Part shown: positions 22,467 through 30,092 of the stretch, in pieces
Layout of the letters: each line of letters begins with the position of its first letter
Numbering within the stretch: position 1 is the stretch's first letter
From: SG8-41 sp032123035
GTDB lineage: Bacteria > Pseudomonadota > Gammaproteobacteria > Burkholderiales > SG8-41
Direction: 5' to 3'
Length of the DNA stretch: 30,134 bases
Assembly (NCBI GenBank): GCA_032123035.1
Contig: JAQBFV010000070.1
Coordinates: 1-30,134, forward strand
The notes under the pieces: generated by a model
What the model was told of the DNA's origin: nothing
Databases searched by the model: none
The model's input: only the letters and a program-made list of their open reading frames with translations
Program-made: the position numbers and the translations under genes

Positions 22467-22851
22467 AGCTCGGCGCTGGCGATAGGGCCCATAACGCCAA
22501 GAAGTCGCGATCCGTTCATTTTTTGGGCGGTTAATCTTCTGCCGAGACGCCCGAGGGCACGGCCCTGAACCGGGTCGGACCCGCGCAATGAATGAACTGG
22601 TGATGAGTACTAGTGATGGAAACTGGTGACGACAAGCCCGTTGTACATCACCATTTTTCTTCACCATTTTCTTCCCTGGGGGCCTTGGCGCCCCTTGAAA
22701 GCCGTGACCGGAGCTACGGCGCTTTGTAATTCTTGTTTGGAATTCTTGGCGTGCTTGGCGTGCTTGGCGGTGAGGCTGTTCTCCTCCTTGGCGCCCTTGG
22801 CGGTGAAGGTTTTTCGTGAGTCGTCAGTCGTGAGTCGTCAGTCGTCACCCA
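22467..22851. repeat. Intergenic region: unique part, then repeat mosaic
   Basis: Positions 22467-22590 look unique, with nothing recognisable. Positions 22593-22673 are a GGTGATG/CATCACC palindromic array with centre GCCCGTTGTACATCACC. Positions 22706-22740 carry the GAGCTACGGCGCT module also seen at 8163-8197. Positions 22744-22812 carry CTTGGCGTGCTTGGCG units. Positions 22814-22848 are five heptads TCGTGAG, TCGTCAG, TCGTGAG, TCGTCAG, TCGTCAC, ending 3 bp before the stop codon of the next minus-strand gene. Confidence 0.8.
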
Positions 22852-23871
22852 TCACTCGGGCCTGATGCCACCATCGCGAATGAGCGCCCGGTAACGCAGA
22901 TACTCTTCCTGCATCAGCCGCATGAACCCGTCCGGCGTGCCCTCGGGCGTCGACTCCGCCCCTTGGCTCACGAACCGCTCGCGCAGCGCCGCCTTGCGCA
23001 GCCCTCTTACGATATCGCCGTGCAGCTGCTCGACGATGCGACGCGGCGTGCCCCTCGGCGCGACGATGCCCGACCAGCGGTCGATCTGCGCCTCAGGCAA
23101 TCCGACTTCGGCGATCGCCGGCACGGCCGGGAGCGCGGGGCTGCGCTGCCGCGTCATTACGGCGAGCGCGCGCAACCGCCCCTCGCGCACCGGCGCCAGC
23201 ACCGCCGGTAGCGTGAGAACGGCGTAGTGCACCCCCCCGAGCACCATCTCGACAAAAGAGTCGGTCAGCCTCCTGAACGGCACGTGCACCGCATCGATAC
23301 CGAGCGCGCGCGTGAATACTTCGCCGGCAAGATGCGACGCCGACCCGATGCCGAGGGAGGCGTAGTTCAACTCGCCGGCGCGCACGCGCGCGTATGAGAC
23401 GAACTGGGATGCGGTGCGCACCGGGATCGCTGGCGTCACCACCAGCACGTTGGTGATGGACGCGACGTGCGCAACGCCGACGATGTCGGCCAGCGCCTGA
23501 TACGGCGCCTCGTCCCGCAGGAGCTCGGTGATGATGCGCGTGACGCCGACCATGCCCAACGTGTATCCGTCGGCATTCGCTCGCGACACCAGGGTGTTGC
23601 CGATCAGCCCGCCCGCACCCGAGCGGTTTTCGATGACGACTCTCTGCCGATAGAAGGCTTCCAGCTCACCGCCAAGCGAGCGAGCGAAAAAGTCGTCTGC
23701 CGTGCCCGGAGAGGACGCCACGACGATGCGGATGGGTTTCACGGGAAAGACGGCCAGTGCCGACGGTGGGTTCGCGATACACGGCCCCGCGCCCAGGAAT
23801 GCGGCCAACGCACACATCGCGACCCGCAGGACGCCGGTCACCATCAAACGCAGGAATCGCACCGCGATCAT
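22852..23871 (-). CDS. Bug/TctC-family solute-binding protein
   Basis: A 339-residue periplasmic receptor of the Bug family. The signal sequence spans about residues 1-33 (MIAVRFLRLMVTGVLRVAM then a small-residue stretch to GPCIANPPS). The mature part carries FPVKPIRIVVASSPGTADDFFAR, VVIENRSGAGGLIG, YASLGIGSASHLAGE and LRALAVMTRQRS, all family landmarks. The opening strand has SSPGTADD where most Bug proteins have PFSAGGSTD-type sequence, so the ligand loop is altered. No TctAB genes are nearby and the ligand is unknown. The ATG at 23871 preceded by GGGAGGGAG was preferred to a start 16 codons upstream. The stop region reads straight into a TCGTCAC/CATCAC repeat. Confidence 0.9.
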   Translation of the reverse strand: MIAVRFLRLMVTGVLRVAMCALAAFLGAGPCIANPPSALAVFPVKPIRIVVASSPGTADDFFARSLGGELEAFYRQRVVIENRSGAGGLIGNTLVSRANADGYTLGMVGVTRIITELLRDEAPYQALADIVGVAHVASITNVLVVTPAIPVRTASQFVSYARVRAGELNYASLGIGSASHLAGEVFTRALGIDAVHVPFRRLTDSFVEMVLGGVHYAVLTLPAVLAPVREGRLRALAVMTRQRSPALPAVPAIAEVGLPEAQIDRWSGIVAPRGTPRRIVEQLHGDIVRGLRKAALRERFVSQGAESTPEGTPDGFMRLMQEEYLRYRALIRDGGIRPE

Positions 23872-24329
23872 GCTCCCTCCCAAGCGGGCCACGATAGCGC
23901 GCGGGGGGGTGGGGATCAAGCCCGCCCGGGGGAACCGGAACTGGTGATGGGGAAATGGTGATGAAAAATGGTGATGGGAGACTGTCTTATCTCAAAGATC
24001 AGCCGTACTCATCACCAGTACACATCACCATTTCCCCATCACCATTTTTCATCACCATTTTCCATCACCCTCTTTCGTCACCATTTTCTTCCCTAGAGGC
24101 CTTGGCGTCTTGGCGGTTCAATTCTGATTTCGGTTCTCTCCGCGTCTCCGCGGCTCAATTATTGTCCTTGCTTCCCTTGGCGGCCTTGGCGGTTCAATTC
24201 TAGTTTTGCTTCTCTCCGCGTCTCCGCGGTTCAATTCTTGTTCTTGCTTCTCTTGGCGTTCTTGGCGGTTCGGCTCTTGTTCTCTTTGGTGTCCTTCGTG
24301 TCATTGGTGTCTTGGCGGTGAGGCTGTTC
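23872..24329. repeat. Repeat-mosaic intergenic region (no gene)
   Basis: Positions 23872-23937 look unique and should hold the Bug-gene promoter. Positions 23939-24088 are the longest CATCACC array: three GGTGATG-type units, a spacer at 23980-24010, then seven CATCACC-type units. Positions 24095-24280 are three rounds of the CTTGGCGG/CTCCGCGG-TTCAATT family. Positions 24282-24325 hold GTGTCCTTCGTGTCATTGGTGTC units ending just before the stop codon of the CoA-transferase gene. Confidence 0.82.
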
Positions 24330-25724
24330 TCACTCCATCGTCCGAACGTCCGGACCGACGACGACCTCCATCTCGGTGAGCTCCACCACCTCCTGCGGCG
24401 TAAACCCCGGCGCCACCTCGTCGAGGACGAACCGGCCGTCGTGCCAGCGCAGCAGCGCGAGATCGGTCACCACGAAATTGACGCAGCCCTTCCCCGTCAG
24501 GGGGTAAGTGCATTTGCGCCGCAGTTTCGGGCGGCCCTTGCTGTCGCAGTGCTCCATGACGATGACCAACTCGCCCTGCCCCGAGAGCAGGTCCATCGCG
24601 CCGCCAATGCCGCCCCGCTTCGCGTCGGCCGTGCTCCAGTTGGCGAGGCTGCCCGACTGATCGACCTCGTAGGCGCCGAGGATCACAGTGTCGATCCGGC
24701 CGCCGCGCGCCATCTCGAACGAGGTGACGCTATCGAAGAAAGACGCGCCGGGCTTCAACGCGACGAACTGGCCGGCAGCGTTGTAGATGTCCGGGTCGAT
24801 TTCATTGTCGGCAGTCACCATGCGGCCATAGCCGAGCACGCCATTCTCTGCATGGAGAATCACATCGCGTTCCTGCAGATAGTTCGAAACCATGGTCGGA
24901 ATGCCCACGCCGAGGTTCACGTACGTGCCGTCCTTGACGAGCGCGGCGGCGCGCTTCGCAATGCCGGCGCGCGTCAGCGCCGGCTTGTCGTTGTAGAGAC
25001 GTGGCTTGTCCGACGGGCGCCGCTCGGGCCGGCGCCAGGCCTTGCCGTCGTCGGTTTGCGTAGTTTTCACGACGCGCGACACGAATATTCCTGGAAGATT
25101 GATGAGCTCCGGTGGGATCGCGCCGGGCTCCACGATCTCGTCCACCTCCACGATCGCGACGCGGGCCGCCTTGGCGAAGCTGGGGTTGAAGTTCAGGCTG
25201 CCGCCGCGGAACTGGACGTTGCCCAGGCGATCGGCGCGAGACCCCCTCAAAAAGGCGTAGTCCACGCGTATGGCCTGCTCGAGGACGTGGGGCTTGCCAT
25301 CGAATTCGCGGATTTCCCTGCCCTCGGTAAGGGCGGTGCCGACGCTGGTCGGTGAATAGAACGCCGGTATCCCCGCACCGCCCGCGCGACAGCGTTCGAC
25401 GAGGATGCCCTGGGGCACCAGCTCCACCTCCAGCTCCCCGGCGGCGATCTGCTCCTCGCTCGCAGTGGGCGTGCCCGGCCGCACGGAAAAGGCAGCGATC
25501 AGCTTCTTCACCTGCTTGTTCTCGGCGAGGATCTGGCCGCGCAGCGCTCCCGGGTCGCCCAGAGAGTTGCAGACGAGGCAGAGGTTTTTCGTGCCCTTGT
25601 CGCGCAAGGCGAGTATCAGGCTCGTTGCGAAACGGTGTCCCACACTGAAACCGGCGATCGAGATCGTTGCTCCGTCACCGATGTCCGCGATGGCTTGCGC
25701 CGGCGATGCGAAAACTTTGTTCAT
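24330..25724 (-). CDS. 3-ketoacid CoA-transferase, fused alpha and beta subunits
   Basis: A 464-residue family I CoA-transferase with both subunits in one chain, as in mitochondrial SCOT; many bacteria use separate genes. The alpha half (about 1-225) carries GDGATISIAGFSVG and RADRLGNVQFRGGSLNFNP. A basic Pro/Arg-rich linker lies at about 226-250. The beta half carries VNLGVGIPTMVSNYL and the catalytic Glu293 in HAENGVLGYG. It transfers CoA between acyl-CoA and a 3-keto acid (acetoacetate or 3-oxoadipate are typical) through a glutamyl-CoA intermediate. Which acid is used cannot be told; a 3-oxoadipate role would fit the aromatic-degradation flavour of the neighbourhood. The ATG at 25724 has only a weak AGAG ribosome binding site. 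Confidence 0.9.
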   Translation of the reverse strand: MNKVFASPAQAIADIGDGATISIAGFSVGHRFATSLILALRDKGTKNLCLVCNSLGDPGALRGQILAENKQVKKLIAAFSVRPGTPTASEEQIAAGELEVELVPQGILVERCRAGGAGIPAFYSPTSVGTALTEGREIREFDGKPHVLEQAIRVDYAFLRGSRADRLGNVQFRGGSLNFNPSFAKAARVAIVEVDEIVEPGAIPPELINLPGIFVSRVVKTTQTDDGKAWRRPERRPSDKPRLYNDKPALTRAGIAKRAAALVKDGTYVNLGVGIPTMVSNYLQERDVILHAENGVLGYGRMVTADNEIDPDIYNAAGQFVALKPGASFFDSVTSFEMARGGRIDTVILGAYEVDQSGSLANWSTADAKRGGIGGAMDLLSGQGELVIVMEHCDSKGRPKLRRKCTYPLTGKGCVNFVVTDLALLRWHDGRFVLDEVAPGFTPQEVVELTEMEVVVGPDVRTME

Positions 25725-25909
25725 AGCGACTCTCTTAATATGAATCGTGACTCGTGACTTGTGACTGGTGACTTGTAAGTGGATTTGTCGACACGGTTAG
25801 TTCTTATTTGTAATCCTTCGCGGCCTTTGCGGCCTTCGTGTTGAGGCTGTTATTTTCCTTGGCGTCCTTTGCGCTCTTGGCGGTAAGGCTTTTGCTGTAA
25901 GTCAGCGCT
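25725..25909. repeat. Short repeat mosaic
   Basis: Positions 25740-25775 hold CGTGACTTGTGACTGGTGACTTG heptads. Positions 25815-25895 hold 9-10-bp units of the CCTTTGCGGCCTTCG / CTTGGCGGTAAGGC family. Nothing else is recognised. Confidence 0.7.
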
Positions 25910-27160
25910 CTATTTCCCAAGTTTATCGCCGCCTCGTCCGGTACGCTGCCACAGCACCAGGCCGCCGAACATGAGCACGATGGTCAGGGCGAAGTAGGTG
26001 CGCATCCCCAGGACCGGGGCGATGAGGCCGGCGAAGAACGGCGCGAGACCCATTCCAAAAAAATGGAATGCGGTCGAATAGGAGATCGCCCGCGCGTCCA
26101 TGCCCGGCGGCGCGTGAGTCCTGAGCAGCGCGAAGATGGCCGTGGGCATCCCGGCTGCGGTCAGGCCGAACGCCACCCGCGCGAGCACGAGTTGCAGCGG
26201 CGTCTGCAGCACCAGAAGCGGAAGGTGCGTGACGACGGTCGCGGCCGCGGCGAACGTCATCACGCGCGCGGGCCCGATGCGATCCTGCACGCGCCCCCAG
26301 AAAGGCAGCGCGACCAGCATGGCAAGCGCGATTGCCACGGCTGCGGCGCCCACCCAGAACGCTTCGCCGCCGGGGGCTGCGTGCTGCGCCTCGAGCAGCT
26401 GCAGCACGAAGAGGCTGATGTTGGTCACGCTGCCGTACCACATGACCGAGAAGAGAAAGGCCAACAGGAAGAGCAGGCCGATGCGCGGCACGTTCAGCAG
26501 CTCGCGCAAGCTCTCCAGCCACTGCGACCGCCAGGGGCCGGGCGCGAGCTGCTTCACTTCGCGCACAAATATCGCGACCAGCGCACCGCCGCTCAACATG
26601 AGGCCGCCGCTGATCCAGAACAGCCAGTGCGGGCGATCGATCGCTGCGGCGAGCATCGCGCCCAGGGCCGGCCCCAGCGCCTGTCCCACCATTCCGCCGG
26701 TCTGCGCGAGCGATACGGCTCTTCCGATGCGCGTGGGCGGCGTGTTGCCCACCAGCAACGCCACTCCCGCTGGAGTGAAGCCATTGAATACGCCGATCAG
26801 CATGAAGACGCTCGCGAACCATATCGGCGTCGTCGCAAACGGCACCAGCATCATCGCGCCACCCATGCCCAGCATGGCCCGCAGCACCATCAACTTGCGG
26901 CCGTAGTGATCGGCGATGCTGCCCCAGATGGGATTGACGACAAAGCTGACCAGGTAGAACACCAGCAGCATGTAGCCGACCCACGTCTCCAGGTTCTCGT
27001 GCACCCCCAGGCCGCGCACCATCAGCGGGACGAACGGCCACGAGAGGCTGAAGCCGAGCCCGCACAGCAGGTTGGCCAGCGGCAGCGCCCGCAGATTGCG
27101 GCGCCAATAAGGATACTGCCGCGACTCCTCGTCGGTCGCAGCCGTAGCAGTGTCGGTCAT
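25910..27160 (-). CDS. Major facilitator superfamily transporter (DHA1-like)
   Basis: A 416-residue membrane protein with about twelve predicted transmembrane segments. Motif A is clear after the second helix as GSIADHYGRKLMV. The loop between the halves (about 195-215) is basic and hydrophilic (REVKQLAPGPWRSQW), and the second half starts near 225. A motif C-like GGMVGQALGPALGAMLA at about 155-171 suggests a proton-driven antiporter of the drug-efflux type. The substrate is unknown. The N-terminus (MTDTATAATDEESRQYPYWRRN) is cytoplasmic. The Shine-Dalgarno sequence is poor because the ATG lies directly against a TTTATCTGCGGTAAAA repeat. Confidence 0.92.
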   Translation of the reverse strand: MTDTATAATDEESRQYPYWRRNLRALPLANLLCGLGFSLSWPFVPLMVRGLGVHENLETWVGYMLLVFYLVSFVVNPIWGSIADHYGRKLMVLRAMLGMGGAMMLVPFATTPIWFASVFMLIGVFNGFTPAGVALLVGNTPPTRIGRAVSLAQTGGMVGQALGPALGAMLAAAIDRPHWLFWISGGLMLSGGALVAIFVREVKQLAPGPWRSQWLESLRELLNVPRIGLLFLLAFLFSVMWYGSVTNISLFVLQLLEAQHAAPGGEAFWVGAAAVAIALAMLVALPFWGRVQDRIGPARVMTFAAAATVVTHLPLLVLQTPLQLVLARVAFGLTAAGMPTAIFALLRTHAPPGMDARAISYSTAFHFFGMGLAPFFAGLIAPVLGMRTYFALTIVLMFGGLVLWQRTGRGGDKLGK

Positions 27161-27424
27161 TCGGTTTTACCGCAGATAAACGCCAATCATAAACCAGTGA
27201 CCGGTGGCCGGAAACCGGTGATTGGTGAGTAGTGAATGGTGAGTGGACTAACCCAAAGTCAGAAGGCAGAAGGATGAATGGTTTTGTTTTTTTGTGTCGA
27301 CCGATCGGCGTTCATCGGCGTACATCGGCGGCTAAATAACGGGGTTCGGGGTTCGCGTGTGAGTACATCTGCGTTTATCTGCGGCTAAATTCTATTGGTT
27401 CGTCCTCGGCGGTGAAGCTGCGGG
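27161..27424. repeat. Repeat mosaic
   Basis: Positions 27169-27196 hold a minus-strand TTATCTGCGG unit next to the MFS start. Positions 27195-27245 hold GTGACCGGTGGCCGG and GTGAGTAGTGAATGG heptads. Positions 27256-27275 hold AGTCAGAAGGCAGAAGG. Positions 27297-27340 hold CGGCGTTCATCGGCGTACATCGG, a diverged relative of the ATCTGCG family. Positions 27355-27391 hold TTTATCTGCGGCTAAAT. Positions 27402-27420 hold a GCGGTGAAGCTGC unit ending at the next stop codon. Confidence 0.75.
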
Positions 27425-27787
27425 TCAGCCCGCCTTTATCTCGATGAACTCGAGCTGCACGCCGTCCGGTCCCTCGAAGAAACACACCCGCCGCCCACCC
27501 GATACTGTGGTCTGCTCGAGGATCCGGATGCCCTGGCCCTCCAGCTTTTTTATGAGCGCGTCCAAATCATCGGTGTCGATGGCGATATGCTCCATCCCGT
27601 ACTTTTGCTCGCGCGTCTGGTTCTGGAGGAAGTCCGTGACATTGAGCGACAGCCCGTGCAGATCCAGGCGGTAGCCGCCGTTCGGGGTTTGATTCACGAT
27701 CTTCGCGCCGAGCGTGTCAACGTAGAATTTCGCCGTCTTCCCCGGATCTCTGGTCTTCAGATGCAAATGGTTGAGCTTCAACGTCAT
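27425..27787 (-). CDS. Glyoxalase/bleomycin-resistance (VOC) family protein
   Basis: A 120-residue single VOC module pair (beta-alpha-beta-beta-beta twice). The first half starts LKLNHLHLKTRDPGKTAKFYVDTLGAKI with a metal-ligand candidate at His7. The second starts YGMEHIAIDTDDLDALIKKLEGQG with His67, and the closing strand VQLEFIEIK gives Glu114. These match the His/His/Glu metal site of glyoxalase I and extradiol-dioxygenase relatives. The reaction is unknown. GAGGAGG just upstream gives a confident start. It stands alone between two repeat regions. Confidence 0.9.
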   Translation of the reverse strand: MTLKLNHLHLKTRDPGKTAKFYVDTLGAKIVNQTPNGGYRLDLHGLSLNVTDFLQNQTREQKYGMEHIAIDTDDLDALIKKLEGQGIRILEQTTVSGGRRVCFFEGPDGVQLEFIEIKAG

Positions 27788-27805
27788 GGAAACCTCCTCC
27801 GCTTC

Positions 27806-28100
27806 AGGGAATACTGGTGATGATTACTGGTGATGATAACTGGTGATGAATAATAGTGATGACAAACCCATTGAAGATCATCGAGCGGGCGTGAGAACGT
27901 CAGGGCGGGAAACGGAAAATCCCTCTCATGATCTCCCGATCTCACGATTTCACGAGCTTACGAAACCCTTCTGACTTCTGACTTCTGCCTTCTGCCTTCT
28001 GCCTTTTGCCTTTTGCCTTTTGCCTTTTGCCTTTTGCCTTTGGGTTCCCATCACCATTATTCATCACCATCTTCCATCACTATTTTTCATCACCCTTTGC
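27806..28100. repeat. Split palindromic CATCACC array with a 7-bp array inside
   Basis: Positions 27812-27860 carry GGTGATG units and a centre-like GACAAACCCATTG. Facing CATCACC units do not appear until 28045-28095. Between them lie about 90 bp of unique or CTCACGATTTCACGA sequence and ten perfect-phase heptads at 27969-28038 (two TTCTGAC, three TTCTGCC, five TTTTGCC). In the other palindromic arrays the two halves are adjacent, so this copy looks interrupted by a later insertion. Confidence 0.75.
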
Positions 28101-28136
28101 TCCGAGGCACCACCATCGGCCATCCCTTTTGATAGG

Positions 28137-28766
28137 TCAGTAAAGTGCCCCCTGGAGGCGCTCGTACAGTCCCTTGTCGTATTCCTTTCCGTCGAATCGC
28201 GCGTGAGTGACATCGGAGACAATCGTGCCGAGACTCGGCAGACTGCTGCGTTCGATGTGCTGAGCCGGGTCCCATAATTTCGAACGGAAGATCGCGCGGG
28301 CGCACTGGAAGAAAACGGTATCGACGCGAACCACGAGCACCGAGCGCGGAAGCTTGCCCGCCACGCTGAAGCGCTCGAGCAGCGCCGGATCGGTGGATAT
28401 TTCCGCGCGTCCGTTGACGCGGAGCGTCTCGCCGATGCCCGGGATCAGAAACAGTAACGCGACGTGCGGATTGGCGATGATGTTGCGCAGGCTGTCCGTG
28501 CGGTTGTTGCCGCGCCGATCGGGGATCAGCAGCGTCTTCTCGTCTTCGACCACGACGAACCCCGGTGCATCGCCGCGGGGGGACGCATCCATGCCGCCCG
28601 GTCCGGCGGTAGCGAGGGCGAAAAACGGCGAGGCCGCGATCAGCCTTTGGTAATGCGGATGGAGGTAGTCGACCTCTTTCTCGACGGCGGCGCCGGAAGG
28701 CGCGCCGTAAAGCTTCTCGAGGGTTCCAACGTCGGTGATCCGGTGCGCTTCGCTTACGGTGATCAT
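28137..28766 (-). CDS. PPOX-type FMN flavoprotein (MSMEG_1061-like)
   Basis: A 209-residue split-barrel flavoprotein of the pyridoxamine-5'-phosphate-oxidase superfamily. Key stretches are FFALATAGPGGMDASPRGD (about 48-66), the FMN-phosphate-binding LIPDRRGNNRTDSLRNIIANPHVALLFLIPG and LRVNGRAEI. They match the MSMEG_1061/DR2398-type subgroup rather than true PdxH, so vitamin B6 synthesis should not be inferred. Subgroup members bind FMN (or F420 in actinobacteria) and their reactions are mostly unknown. The ATG at 28766 begins MITVSEAHRITDVGTLEKLYG, typical of the subgroup. Confidence 0.9.
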   Translation of the reverse strand: MITVSEAHRITDVGTLEKLYGAPSGAAVEKEVDYLHPHYQRLIAASPFFALATAGPGGMDASPRGDAPGFVVVEDEKTLLIPDRRGNNRTDSLRNIIANPHVALLFLIPGIGETLRVNGRAEISTDPALLERFSVAGKLPRSVLVVRVDTVFFQCARAIFRSKLWDPAQHIERSSLPSLGTIVSDVTHARFDGKEYDKGLYERLQGALY

Positions 28767-29045
28767 TGCAATATTCCCCCTGAGCGGCCCCGAGGCCGCT
28801 AGCCTCTTTTTTACGCTGCCAGTTTCATCCCCAAATCCGCCGCCTGTCGCCGGTCGAGCGCCACGCGCGTATTGTAAATGAACGCGGTCCGGCCTGAATA
28901 TTTGAGGGCTGTGACTGGCGACGGCCCCGGTGACGGGAACTGGTAATGAGCACCCTGCAGCACATCACCATTATCCATCACCCTCTTTCATCACTATTCT
29001 GTATCCCCCGCGGCCTTGGCGTCCTTTGCCGTGAAGCTTTAGACT
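28767..29045. repeat. Divergent intergenic region with CATCACC array
   Basis: Positions 28767-28925 look unique and probably hold the promoter of the PPOX gene; a GAGCGGCCCCGAGGCCGCTAG dyad lies at about 28781-28801. Positions 28928-29000 hold a short GGTGACGGGAACTGGTAATG / CATCACC palindromic array. Positions 29009-29040 hold GCGGCCTTGGCGTCC / CGTGAAGC units. Confidence 0.7.
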
Positions 29046-29077
29046 TTCGTTACTCGCGCTTCGAAAGGAACAAGAAC

Positions 29078-29980
29078 ATGCCCCCCGTGAACGACCTGCC
29101 CGATATCCTGGAGACGACTGAAGCCAAGCGCCTCGCAACCGGCTTCGTCTTTACCGAAGGCCCGCTCTGGCATCCAGACGGTTTCTGGTACTTTGTCGAT
29201 ATCCGCCAGAACAGGCTCTACCGGCTGACGCCCGGGCAAGCGCCGGAAGTCGTCAGGGAAACCGCCGGGGGAAACGGCACGACCTTCGACCTGCAGGGAC
29301 ACCTGATCCTGTGCGAAGGCAATGCCCGGCGGGTCGTGCGCATCCGCCAAGACGGCAAGGCCGAGCCGCTGGCCGAGCGCTACCAGGGTGGGCGCTTCAA
29401 CCGCCCCAACGACGTGGTATGCCGCTCGGACGGCAGCCTCTACTTCACCGACCCGGACAAGCGCGTCCCCTACACCCAGCGGGAAATACCGCCTCCCGCC
29501 GGCATCGACAATCTTTGGGACGGCGCGTGCGTTTATCGCATTGCACCGGACGGCACCATCAGCGTGCTGGCGCACTGCGAGTATCCCAACGGCCTGGCGT
29601 TCTCACCGGACGAGCACACGCTCTACGTCGCAAACACGCGCTCCACGAAATACATCCACGCGATCGAAGTCGGCGCGGACGGCAACATGGTGCGCCGGCG
29701 CATTTTCGCTGACATGAGCGAGGGCGGCCTGCCCGGCATACCCGATGGCTTGAAGGTCGATTCCCAAGGCCGGGTCTTCTGCACCGGGCCGGGCGGAATC
29801 TGGGTATTCACACCCGACGGAAAACACGTCGGGATAATCAGCTTTCCCGAACAGGCGGTGAACTTCGCGTTCGGCGGCCCGGATCTGCAGACGTTGTTTT
29901 GCTGCGCTCATACCTCGGTCTACACCCTGCGGGTCAAGGTCCCCGGACTGCCGCATCCGTGGTACCGCACGATCGGTTGA
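29078..29980 (+). CDS. SMP-30 / gluconolactonase / LRE family protein
   Basis: A 300-residue six-bladed beta-propeller of the SMP-30/gluconolactonase family. The divalent-metal ligands are recognisable: Glu27 in FTEGPLWHPDG, Asn171 in EYPNGLAFSPDE and Asp223 in GIPDGLKVDSQG. Asn111 in NRPNDVVCRSDGSLYFTDP matches the substrate-contact position. Such enzymes hydrolyse sugar or other lactones to acids, and the substrate is unknown. The ATG at 29078 was chosen for GAAAGGAAC just upstream; a reading starting at 28946 would translate a CATCACC repeat. A 7-bp tandem array begins directly after the stop codon. Confidence 0.92.
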   Translation: MPPVNDLPDILETTEAKRLATGFVFTEGPLWHPDGFWYFVDIRQNRLYRLTPGQAPEVVRETAGGNGTTFDLQGHLILCEGNARRVVRIRQDGKAEPLAERYQGGRFNRPNDVVCRSDGSLYFTDPDKRVPYTQREIPPPAGIDNLWDGACVYRIAPDGTISVLAHCEYPNGLAFSPDEHTLYVANTRSTKYIHAIEVGADGNMVRRRIFADMSEGGLPGIPDGLKVDSQGRVFCTGPGGIWVFTPDGKHVGIISFPEQAVNFAFGGPDLQTLFCCAHTSVYTLRVKVPGLPHPWYRTIG

Positions 29981-30068
29981 AGTCGGAAGTCGGAAGTCGG
30001 AAGTCGGAAGTCGGAAGTAAAACCGTTCGGCAGCATCCTGTTCGCCTTTCGCCTTTCGCCTTTCGCCG
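29981..30068. repeat. Two perfect 7-bp tandem arrays
   Basis: Positions 29981-30018 are five perfect copies of AGTCGGA plus AGT, starting on the first base after the SMP-30 stop codon. Positions 30041-30067 are nearly four perfect copies of TTCGCCT. The 22 bp between them look unique. Confidence 0.9.
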
Positions 30069-30092
30069 CTACCTGGCGGCCAGGTAGCGGCG
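30064..30092. terminator. 13-bp perfect hairpin over the end of a minus-strand gene
   Basis: CGCCGCTACCTGG (30064-30076) and CCAGGTAGCGGCG (30080-30092) are perfect inverted repeats with a 3-nt loop. The hairpin covers the TAG stop codon (30069-30071) of the partial gene. No U-tract follows on either strand, so it may act as a 3' stabiliser or a Rho-type end rather than a classic intrinsic terminator. Confidence 0.5.

Noticed and set aside
24095..24325. Small proteins encoded in repeat tracts
   Set aside because: Short open frames across these tracts vary in frame between copies and lack ribosome binding sites.
28137..28766. Pyridoxamine phosphate oxidase (pdxH)
   Set aside because: The motifs fit the MSMEG_1061-like FMN subgroup rather than PdxH.
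28946..29077. N-terminal extension of the SMP-30 gene
   Set aside because: It would translate a CATCACC repeat and GGCGT units. The ATG at 29078 has a good ribosome binding site and matches the family start.
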